Assembly (NCBI GenBank): GCA_019232625.1
Contig: JAFANP010000032.1
Coordinates: 1 to 64,000 of the forward strand
Direction of reading: 5' to 3'
DNA from: Alphaproteobacteria bacterium
GTDB lineage: Bacteria > Pseudomonadota > Alphaproteobacteria > Sphingomonadales > Sphingomonadaceae
DNA: 64,000 bases
The notes beneath the pieces were generated by a model, which did no database searches, was not told the DNA's origin, and was given only the letters and a program-made list of their open reading frames with translations. The translations under genes were made by a program, and so were the position numbers. Positions 17,182 through 23,586 of this stretch are shown one piece after another; the stretch's first letter is position 1; each line of letters opens with the position of its first letter.

Positions 17182-18275
17182 ACGTGGAGCTGGTGAGCGG
17201 CGACCGCGACGCCTTCTTCGAGGCGCCGTTCAACGCCTATCGTCCGGGGGATGGCTATGTCTCGCCCTTCCGGTCCGATCTCCTCCGCATGCTCGATCCG
17301 GCCGCCAACCCGCTGTGGACGGCCGGCAATCCCTGGCGCTTCTGGACCGCGCACCGGAAGGGCCGGCCGATCGGGCGGATCGTCGCCCACGTCCATGGCC
17401 AGTCCAACGCGCTCCACGGCCTCAGCCGCGCGCAATTCGGCTTCTTCGACTGCGCCGACGATGGGGAGGCCGCACGGGCGCTTCTCGACGCCGCCGCCGG
17501 CTTCGCGCGCGAGACGGGGCAGAGCGAGCTGGTCGGCAATTTCAATCTTACCGCCATGCAGCAATCGGGAGTCCAGACCGGCGGCTTCGGCGCCCGCGCC
17601 TATACCGACATGATCGTCAATCCGCCGCACGTCCCGCGCCTCCTGGAGGCGAACGGCTTCCGGCCCTTCTTCCCGATGCGCACCTTCGAGCTCGATCTCG
17701 CCGCGGCGGCGCCGCATCCGGCGCGCGCGCTCGATCCGGGGGAAGGCTATCGCTTCGCGCCGATCGAGCGCGCCACCTTTCCGGAGCGGATGGAGGAGGC
17801 GCGGATCGTCCTCAACGACGGCTTCGCCGGGAACCCGATGTTCGTTCCGCTCACGCCGGAGGAATTCCGCTTCCAGGCGGGCGAGATGATGTCGATCCTC
17901 GACCCGCGCCTCTCCTCGGTTCTGCTCCAGGGCGAGCGGCCGGTCGGAACGATCGTCTGCATCCCGGACCTCAACGGCTTCCTCGCCGCCACCCGCTCGC
18001 GGATCGGCCTCGCCACGCCCTTCCACTATCTGCGCTACCGCTGGCGGCGGCGGCGGGCGGTGATCATCTTCTACTCGGTGGTGAGCGACCGCCACGGCGA
18101 GGGGCTGATGGGGGCGATGCTGGCGCGCACCCTCGCCGCGCTGAGGGCGGCGCGCTACGAGCGGCTCGGCATCACCTGGATCGCCGACGTCAACGCCGCC
18201 AGCCTGCGCCAGATGGAGCGGCTCGGCGCCAGGCCGCTCCAGCGCCTCCACTTGTTCCGCAAGGAGATCGGCTGA
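17178..18275 (+). CDS. YghO-like GNAT-family acyltransferase
   Basis: The 365-residue protein resembles the YghO-like GNAT group. It has an N-terminal block of the type FNAYRPGDGYVSPFRSD followed by LDPAANPLWTAG, a GRIVAHVHGQSNALHG strand and FGFFDCADDGEAARALLDAA. The second half carries another GNAT-like domain (about 185-365) with YSVVSDRHGEGLMGAMLARTL as the acyl-CoA loop and a final WIADVNAASLRQMERLGARP. GNAT enzymes transfer an acyl group from acyl-CoA or acyl-carrier protein to an amine. Bacterial ceramide synthase has been reported to be GNAT-like, so a lipid amine substrate is one option; that is inference. It lies inside the overlapping operon. Confidence 0.8.
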   Translation: MNVELVSGDRDAFFEAPFNAYRPGDGYVSPFRSDLLRMLDPAANPLWTAGNPWRFWTAHRKGRPIGRIVAHVHGQSNALHGLSRAQFGFFDCADDGEAARALLDAAAGFARETGQSELVGNFNLTAMQQSGVQTGGFGARAYTDMIVNPPHVPRLLEANGFRPFFPMRTFELDLAAAAPHPARALDPGEGYRFAPIERATFPERMEEARIVLNDGFAGNPMFVPLTPEEFRFQAGEMMSILDPRLSSVLLQGERPVGTIVCIPDLNGFLAATRSRIGLATPFHYLRYRWRRRRAVIIFYSVVSDRHGEGLMGAMLARTLAALRAARYERLGITWIADVNAASLRQMERLGARPLQRLHLFRKEIG

Positions 18276-19270
18276 TGGTGGGCGGCATCCGCAGCCTGGT
18301 CGAGCAGGCGATGCTCGCGCCCAGCGTGCACAACGTCCAGCCCGCCCGCTGGCGGATAGAGGACGGCGCCGCCCTTCTGCTCGAGGAGGCCGGCCGGCGG
18401 CTCGCCGTGGCCGATCCGCGCGGCAACGACGCGGCGATCAGCCTCGGCGCCGCCGCCGAGGGCCTTCGCCTGGCGGCGAGCCGAGACGGCCTGTCGGCGG
18501 TCGCCGAGACGGACGCCCTTCCGAAGCCCGCCGGCGGGCTCCGGCCGGTCGCGCGCTACCGCTTCGTGCCTGGGGCCGAGGCCGACCCGCTCGCTTCCCT
18601 CGTCGACGCGCGCCGCTCCTGGCGGGGCGCCTTCGAGCGTCCCACCCCGGCCGACCGCGCCGCGGCCCTCGCGCTGGCGGGGGAGGACGCGGCCGTCTGC
18701 GCCGATGCCGACGCCCTTCGCGAAATGGCCCGGCGCTTCGACCGGGCCAGCTACGGCTTCATGCGCGACCCCGCCTTCCGGCGGGAGCTCGTCTCCTGGA
18801 TGCGGCTGTCGCGCCGCCACCCGCGCTGGTCCGCCGACGGCCTCAACGCCGAGGCGATGGCGATGGGGCGGATCGAGGCGCTGGGCGCGGGGGTGGTGCT
18901 GGGCCCCGCCTTCCGCCCGCTCGACCGGATCGGCCTCGCTCCCGCTTTGCTCGCGGAGGGGAGCAAGGTCGCCGGGTCGGCCGCCCTGGTCGTGTTCCAC
19001 CGGCCCGAGGCGGAGGATCCGTTCGTCAGCGGCGGCCATTTCTACCGGCTCTGGCTCCGCCTCGAAGCCGCCGGCTTCGGCGCCGCGGTCCTCGCCGCTC
19101 TGGCCGACGATCCCGACGCGGCGCGCGAAGTGGCGGACTTGACCGGAATCCCCGCCGGCCGCCGCGTCGTCAGCGCCTTCCGCATCGGCCGCCGCCCGCC
19201 CCGCGCCCAGGCGCCGCGCGCCCGCCGGCCGATCGAGGAAGTGCTGGTTGAAGGGGGACAGGCTGGTTGA
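18275..19270 (+). CDS. Nitroreductase-like FMN protein (Acg-like), C-terminus altered by a repeat
   Basis: The 331-residue protein has the FMN-binding nitroreductase signature APSVHNVQPARW (15-26). A divergent duplicated-fold body follows, including RRSWRGAFERPTP, FYRLWLRLEAAGFGAAVLAAL, and TGIPAGRRVVSAFRIGRRPP, the usual last strand before the C-terminus. This is the pattern of the Acg/Rv3131-like group, which are atypical nitroreductases. In actinobacteria a ThiF domain and such a domain occur fused (Rv1355c-type, from memory), which supports a joint function with the gene at 15170. Its ATG shares a base with the upstream stop. The last residues read into a repeat: the 3' end from 19136 is present three times, and this copy ends EVLVEGGQAG instead of a WGQ-type end as in the other two. 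Confidence 0.82.
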   Translation: MVGGIRSLVEQAMLAPSVHNVQPARWRIEDGAALLLEEAGRRLAVADPRGNDAAISLGAAAEGLRLAASRDGLSAVAETDALPKPAGGLRPVARYRFVPGAEADPLASLVDARRSWRGAFERPTPADRAAALALAGEDAAVCADADALREMARRFDRASYGFMRDPAFRRELVSWMRLSRRHPRWSADGLNAEAMAMGRIEALGAGVVLGPAFRPLDRIGLAPALLAEGSKVAGSAALVVFHRPEAEDPFVSGGHFYRLWLRLEAAGFGAAVLAALADDPDAAREVADLTGIPAGRRVVSAFRIGRRPPRAQAPRARRPIEEVLVEGGQAG

Positions 19271-19272
19271 AG

Positions 19273-19324
19273 GGGGACAGTAACTATTTGTCCGCGAAAG
19301 GCCGGACAAATAGTTACTGTCCCC
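19273..19324 (+). repeat. 52-base palindrome, copy 1
   Basis: The arms are 22 bases each and fully complementary (starting GGGGACAGTAACTATTTG), with loop CGAAAGGC. The arm ends GGGGACAGTAACT resemble termini of REP-like elements associated with RAYT transposases. Confidence 0.92.
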
Positions 19325-19449
19325 ATCCCCGGACTTGACCGGAATTCCCGCCGGCCGCCGCGTCGTCAGCGCCTTCCACATCGGCCGCCGCCCGCCTGGC
19401 GCCCAGGCGCCGCGCGCCCGCCGCCCGATCGACGAAGTGCTCGTCAAAT

Positions 19450-19501
19450 GGGGACAGTAACTATTTGTCCGCGAAAGGCCGGACAAATAGTTACTGTCCC
19501 C
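19450..19501 (+). repeat. 52-base palindrome, copy 2
   Basis: Identical to copy 1 over arms and loop. The preceding coding fragment reads into it and stops at the TAA within the left arm. Confidence 0.92.
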
Positions 19502-19626
19502 ATCCCCGGACTTGACCGGAATCCGCGCCGGCCGCCGCGTCGTCAGCGCCTTCCGCATCGGCCGCCGCCCGCCCGGCGCCCAAGCGCCGCGCGCCCGCCG
19601 CCCGATCGACGAAGTGCTCGTTGAAT

Positions 19627-19678
19627 GGGGACAGTAACTATTTGTCCGCGAAAGGCCGGACAAATAGTTACTGTCCCC
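19627..19678 (+). repeat. 52-base palindrome, copy 3
   Basis: Identical to copies 1 and 2. It ends nine bases before the stop codon of the convergent cytochrome gene, so it may also terminate transcription from both sides. Confidence 0.92.
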
Positions 19679-19686
19679 ATTCCCCA

Positions 19687-21327
19687 TCACAGCCGCTTCA
19701 GATATTCGATGAGCTGCCGTTTCTGCTCGGGGGGCAGGGTCTCGCCGAAGCGGTGGCCGTCCTTGCCGCGGCCGGGGGCGCGCGTGTCGATCCAGGCCGG
19801 CACGGAGAAGGGCCGATAGCCCGGCGGATAGGCGCCGTCCGGCGCCAGGCGCAGCCCGACCGCGTCGAAATCCAGGGCATGGCCGCCGACCAGGAATCGC
19901 GCCGGCCGCTCGCCGGGCGACAGCAGTGCGGCGAGCGTCGGCACCGAGCCGTTGTGCAGATAGGGGGCCGAGGCCCACAGGCCGGCGAGCGGCGGAGCGG
20001 CATAGCCCCCGCCCGACGCCGCGGCGATCCGGTCGCGATAGGCCGTCCTTCCAACCGCCGCGGCGAGGGCGGCGTCGAACAGGGTGGCGCGCAGCGGGTC
20101 CGTGCCCACCCCGCCGATCCAGTTGGGAAAGCGGATGAGGCGCGGCTGAGCCACGCTCGCATCGTAGCTGCCGTGACAGGCGGCGCAGGCCGCGGCGTAG
20201 ACGGTCCGCCCCTTCGCCGCCGCCGCCAGGTCGACGGGGCCCGGGAAGGGCTGGGGCCGATAGGTCTTCAGGAACGCCATGATGTCGGTCGCGTCGTCGA
20301 TATGGCCGAGCGCGGCCTGCGGATGGACGCCCATGCTCGGGACGGTGAAGAAGGTCATGATCTCGGCGAGCCGGCGCAGGTGGCGCCGGTCGAGGGCGCC
20401 GGCGGTGGTCGGGCTGTTCCTCGGCCGGCCGGGCACCGCATAGGCGCCGTCGGCGAGGAGGCTGGTGCGCCATATCCGGTCGCCGAGATCGGGGATGGAG
20501 ACCACTCCCGAATCCTCCGCGCCGCCGCCCGCCAGCGGGACGCGGAGCGCGGCCTTCAGAGCGGCGACGCCGTTGGTGCTCCCCGGCGCGCCGTTCGGGA
20601 AGGGCAGGGGACGCTCCGACCCCTCCAGCGCGGCGAGCCGCCGCTTCGCGAGCGGCAGGACGAGGAAGCGCATCGTCTGGCGCTCCCGCCACCCCATTTC
20701 CGGGAACAGGCGCGCCGCCGCGGGCAGGAGCCGGTCGGAGCCGGCGAAGCGCCGCATCGCCCGGAACACCGCAAGCGTATAGGCTTCGAGGTCGATCGAG
20801 CTGTTGGGCATGCCCAGCATCGCCCGGTCCGGCCGCGGCGTCCCGTCCGCCGCGTAGGTGACGCCGGCATGGCAGGCCGCGCAGCCCAAATTGGCGACCC
20901 GCACCCTGGCGCCCCCGACCGGCGCCAGGTCGCCATGAGTGAAGCCGAGCGGCAGCTCCGAGTTGCGAGGCCCGACGCCGGCGGGCGCGTTGACGATGGC
21001 CGCGCCCGGAAGGAAGCCGAAGCGCCGGAGGATCCGGTCGAGGGTCGCACGGTCGAGCCGCGCCGCCGGGTCGCGCGCCCGCTCGTCCAGCACCAGCGCC
21101 GCCGCGACCAGCCGCCAGGGCACCGCGTTCGTCTCCAGCGCGTCCATGCCCACCCCGCCGAAGCCGGCGCCGGCAAAGGCGGCGGCGCCTCTGGCCGGCG
21201 CGCCGGCGCCCGGGGCGACGGGCGGGCGGGAAAGCGACTCGGTCTCGCTGCGGGCGGTCGCCCAGAGGAGGAGGGCCGCCGCGACGAGCGGGGCCGCCGC
21301 CAGGCCGAGGCGCCGGCCCCACCTCAT
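19687..21327 (-). CDS. Exported diheme c-type cytochrome (cytochrome c peroxidase/RoxA-like)
   Basis: The 546-residue protein starts with a membrane segment or signal (about 6-24). It has two CXXCH haem sites, CAACH in ANLGCAACHAG and CAACH in AAACAACHGSYD. The downstream stretch WASAPYLHNGSVPTLAALL is the hallmark of the diheme peroxidase/RoxA/MauG superfamily. The usual length for bacterial cytochrome c peroxidase is about 330-350 residues, so this is one of the longer relatives. It probably works in the periplasm as a peroxidase or oxygenase; the reaction is not determined. Its ATG overlaps the stop of the alpha/beta hydrolase gene upstream (21324), so the two form an operon. Confidence 0.85.
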   Translation of the reverse strand: MRWGRRLGLAAAPLVAAALLLWATARSETESLSRPPVAPGAGAPARGAAAFAGAGFGGVGMDALETNAVPWRLVAAALVLDERARDPAARLDRATLDRILRRFGFLPGAAIVNAPAGVGPRNSELPLGFTHGDLAPVGGARVRVANLGCAACHAGVTYAADGTPRPDRAMLGMPNSSIDLEAYTLAVFRAMRRFAGSDRLLPAAARLFPEMGWRERQTMRFLVLPLAKRRLAALEGSERPLPFPNGAPGSTNGVAALKAALRVPLAGGGAEDSGVVSIPDLGDRIWRTSLLADGAYAVPGRPRNSPTTAGALDRRHLRRLAEIMTFFTVPSMGVHPQAALGHIDDATDIMAFLKTYRPQPFPGPVDLAAAAKGRTVYAAACAACHGSYDASVAQPRLIRFPNWIGGVGTDPLRATLFDAALAAAVGRTAYRDRIAAASGGGYAAPPLAGLWASAPYLHNGSVPTLAALLSPGERPARFLVGGHALDFDAVGLRLAPDGAYPPGYRPFSVPAWIDTRAPGRGKDGHRFGETLPPEQKRQLIEYLKRL

Positions 21328-22145
21328 CCGAGGAACGCCTCGACCGCCTCGGCGAAGCGCTCCGGCTGCTCCCAGTGCGGATAATGGCCGCAGGAATCGA
21401 TGAGCCGCAGGTCTGAGCGCGGCAGCAACGCCGCGGCGCGGGCCGCGTAGCGAGCGGGGAAGACCCGGTCCTCGCGGCCCCAGAGGACCAGGGTCGGGCG
21501 GTCGAAGCGGCGGGCGAGCGCCTCGACCCTGTCCAGGTCCTTGCCGCCGAGGAGGCCGACCCCGGACCGCAGGGTGCGGACGAACGAGCGCTCGCTTCCC
21601 GGCAGCGCCGCATAAAGGTTGGTGAGGTCGAGGAGCGCCGGGGTGACGTGGCGGGGATCGTGCATGGCGAGGCGCAGCGTGAGCCGGTTGTTGAACGGCG
21701 TGGGCCGGCCCAGCCAGGGGCCGATCAGCGGCAGCGCCGGCAGCCGCATCAGGGGATGGGTGCGCCGCCCGAACCCACCCGGCGCGGCAAGCACGGCTTT
21801 GTCGAACCGCTCCGGCGAAAGCGCGAACAGGTGGAGGAGGAGGCTCGCGCCGAGGGAGCTGCCGACGAGATGGGCCCGCGCGATGTCCAGGGCCTCGAGC
21901 AGCGCCCGCAGATGCTCCGCGAAGAAGGCGCCGTCATAGGCGCCGTCGGGGCGGTCGGCGAGGCCGAAGCCCGGAAGGTCGAACGCCACAACCCGGAACC
22001 GCTCCGCCAGGCGGGGCCGCACCCGGTCCCATATCTCGATCGCGTTGGCGAGGCCGTGGACCAGGACGAGCGCCGGTCCCGCGCCGCCGCTGTCGACGAC
22101 GCGCGTCCGGAGGCCGGTCGCCAGGCGGACGGTCGAGCTTAGCAC
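21324..22145 (-). CDS. Alpha/beta-fold hydrolase
   Basis: The 273-residue protein has the canonical fold: LVLVHGLANAIEIWD oxyanion region, nucleophile elbow GSSLGAS, acid region VLWGREDRVFP and catalytic His in SCGHYPHWEQPERF, the last motif typical of meta-cleavage-product and related hydrolases. It could cleave esters or C-C bonds; the substrate is unknown. The start was set at GTG 22145, which precedes the conserved body by about 20 residues and has GGGAG upstream; earlier in-frame residues look non-coding. Coupling with the diheme cytochrome suggests a joint oxidative pathway, in which an oxygenase or peroxidase product is hydrolysed. Confidence 0.85.
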   Translation of the reverse strand: MLSSTVRLATGLRTRVVDSGGAGPALVLVHGLANAIEIWDRVRPRLAERFRVVAFDLPGFGLADRPDGAYDGAFFAEHLRALLEALDIARAHLVGSSLGASLLLHLFALSPERFDKAVLAAPGGFGRRTHPLMRLPALPLIGPWLGRPTPFNNRLTLRLAMHDPRHVTPALLDLTNLYAALPGSERSFVRTLRSGVGLLGGKDLDRVEALARRFDRPTLVLWGREDRVFPARYAARAAALLPRSDLRLIDSCGHYPHWEQPERFAEAVEAFLG

Positions 22146-22209
22146 CTGGGCGAACCACTCCCCGCTTCGAGACCAAGAGGATGGCCCGCCGCGGCCGCCG
22201 AGGCCATCG

Positions 22210-23088
22210 CTATTTCGCGGCCTCGGTCTTCTTGTCCTCCGTCGCCGTCTCGAAGTCGCCCGCCTCGTGGCGCTCGCGCAGCTGGCCCGCAGGATCGCCG
22301 GTGACTCGGTTGACCATGCGTCCGCGCCGCACCGCCGGCCGCGCCGCGATCGCCTCCGCCCACCGCCGGACATGGGCATATTGGCCGACCTGGAGGAATT
22401 CGCCCGCCTCGTACAGCTCGCCCCGCGCCAGCAGCCCGTACCACGGCCAGGCGGCGATGTCGGCGACGCCATAGTCCGGCCCGGCGAGATACTCGCTCTC
22501 GGCGAGGCGGCGGTCGAGGACGTCGAGCTGGCGCTTGGTCTCCATCGCGTAGCGGTTGATCGGATATTCGAATTTCTCGGGCGCGTAGGCGTAGAAATGG
22601 CCGAAGCCGCCGCCGACGAACGGGGCGCTGCCCATCTGCCAGAACAGCCACGAGAGAGCCTCGGCGCGCGCCGGCCCGCTCGGCGGCAGGAACTCGCCGA
22701 ATTTCTCCGCGAGGTACATGAGGATGGCTCCGGATTCGAAGATCCGCACCGGCTCCGGGCCGCTCCGATCGAGCAGTGCCGGTATCTTGGAGTTCGGATT
22801 GACCTCGACGAAGCCGCTGGAGAACTGGTCGCCCTCGCCGATGTTGATCAGCCACGCATCATATTCCGCCCCCCCATGGCCTTTCGCGAGCAGCTCCTCG
22901 AGCATCACCGTCACCTTGATGCCGTTGGGCGTGCCGAGCGAGTAGAGCTGGAGGGGATGGCGCCCCACCGGGAGCGGCTTGTCGTGGGTCGCGCCGGCGA
23001 CGGGGCGGTTGATGTTGGCGAAGCGGCCGCCGCTGGCGCTGTCCCACGTCCAGACGGCGGGGGGCGTGTAGGAAGGGGAGTCGCTCAT
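22210..23088 (-). CDS. yghU: YghU-type glutathione S-transferase (disulfide-bond oxidoreductase)
   Basis: The 292-residue protein follows the E. coli YghU pattern closely from residue 10 on: VWTWDSASGGRFANINRPVAG, PLPVGRHPLQLYSLGTPNG, EVNPNSKIPALLDRSG, ESGAILMYLAEKFG and RPAVRRGRMVNR. The C-terminal tail QLRERHEAGDFETATEDKK is also conserved. YghU-family enzymes bind two glutathione molecules and reduce disulfides or peroxides in the cytoplasm. ATG 23088 aligns with the family start; an ATG six codons upstream at 23106 is also possible. It is divergent from the DUF2946 gene at 23179. Confidence 0.93.
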   Translation of the reverse strand: MSDSPSYTPPAVWTWDSASGGRFANINRPVAGATHDKPLPVGRHPLQLYSLGTPNGIKVTVMLEELLAKGHGGAEYDAWLINIGEGDQFSSGFVEVNPNSKIPALLDRSGPEPVRIFESGAILMYLAEKFGEFLPPSGPARAEALSWLFWQMGSAPFVGGGFGHFYAYAPEKFEYPINRYAMETKRQLDVLDRRLAESEYLAGPDYGVADIAAWPWYGLLARGELYEAGEFLQVGQYAHVRRWAEAIAARPAVRRGRMVNRVTGDPAGQLRERHEAGDFETATEDKKTEAAK

Positions 23089-23178
23089 AGTCGGGTCGTC
23101 CTTCATCCGAGGTGTCGGAAGGAGGTGGCCGGCCGGCGGCGGATTGCAAGCCCCCGGGGTCCGGGCGTAGCAGGGGCC

Positions 23179-23550
23179 ATGCGACGCGGCGATCACCGCA
23201 GAAGTCTCGCGCTGCTGCTGGCGCTGCTGCTGCTGCGCCTGGCGGTGCCGGCCGGCTTCATGGTCTCGCCGGCGGCGGGGCTGGCGCTGATCCCCTGTCC
23301 CGCCGCGTCCGTGCATGCGGCGGCCGTTCACGCCGGCCACGGGCCCGACGGGCAGCCGGCGACGGGCGACCATCAAAGCTGCCCCTACGCCGCCTTGTCG
23401 GCGCCCTACCTGCCGCCGCACCCGGGCTCCGTCGAAGCCCCTCCGCCGGCCGGGCCGACGATCGAGCCGGCACTGCCGCGGCTGGTCCTGTCCGTCGCCC
23501 CGGCGGCCGGGATGCCGCCCTTCGCACGAGGCCCTCCGTCCCCGCGCTGA
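23179..23550 (+). CDS. DUF2946-like exported Cys/His-rich small protein
   Basis: The 123-residue product has an N-terminal hydrophobic signal (about 10-30). A short region with potential metal ligands follows: LIPCP, several His (VHAAAVHAGHG, GDHQSCPY), then a proline-rich tail. This arrangement matches the DUF2946 group, often found just before a TonB-dependent receptor, as here (37 bases). The spacing and shared strand suggest co-transcription and a role in metal (possibly copper) acquisition or sensing. Metal identity is not shown by the sequence. Confidence 0.72.
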   Translation: MRRGDHRRSLALLLALLLLRLAVPAGFMVSPAAGLALIPCPAASVHAAAVHAGHGPDGQPATGDHQSCPYAALSAPYLPPHPGSVEAPPPAGPTIEPALPRLVLSVAPAAGMPPFARGPPSPR

Positions 23551-23586
23551 TCGACGCCTCGGCAACGACACGCGAAGGAAGACCCA

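Larger units (their letters stand above)
19136..19680 (+). repeat. Three tandem copies of the nitroreductase 3' end plus a palindrome
   Basis: Copies begin at 19136, 19332 and 19509 with GACTTGACCGGAAT. Each has about 120-135 bases of the coding tail of the nitroreductase-like gene followed by a 52-base perfect palindrome. The second and third copies would end LVKWGQ-stop and LVEWGQ-stop, with the stop codon TAA lying inside the palindrome (cagTAActa). The first copy has an extra 16-base direct repeat (GGTTGAAGGGGGACAG) that changes its end. Sequence between copies is nearly identical, so the expansion is recent. There is no transposase reading frame. Confidence 0.93.

Noticed and set aside
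19273-19678. Insertion sequence at the palindromes
   Set aside because: No transposase frame or target-site duplication is visible. The palindromes are 52 bases and sit within a duplicated gene end.
22146-22472. N-terminal extension of the alpha/beta hydrolase to 22472
   Set aside because: The extra residues are Arg/Ser-rich, antisense to the YghU-type gene and not seen in the family. GTG 22145 was taken as the start.
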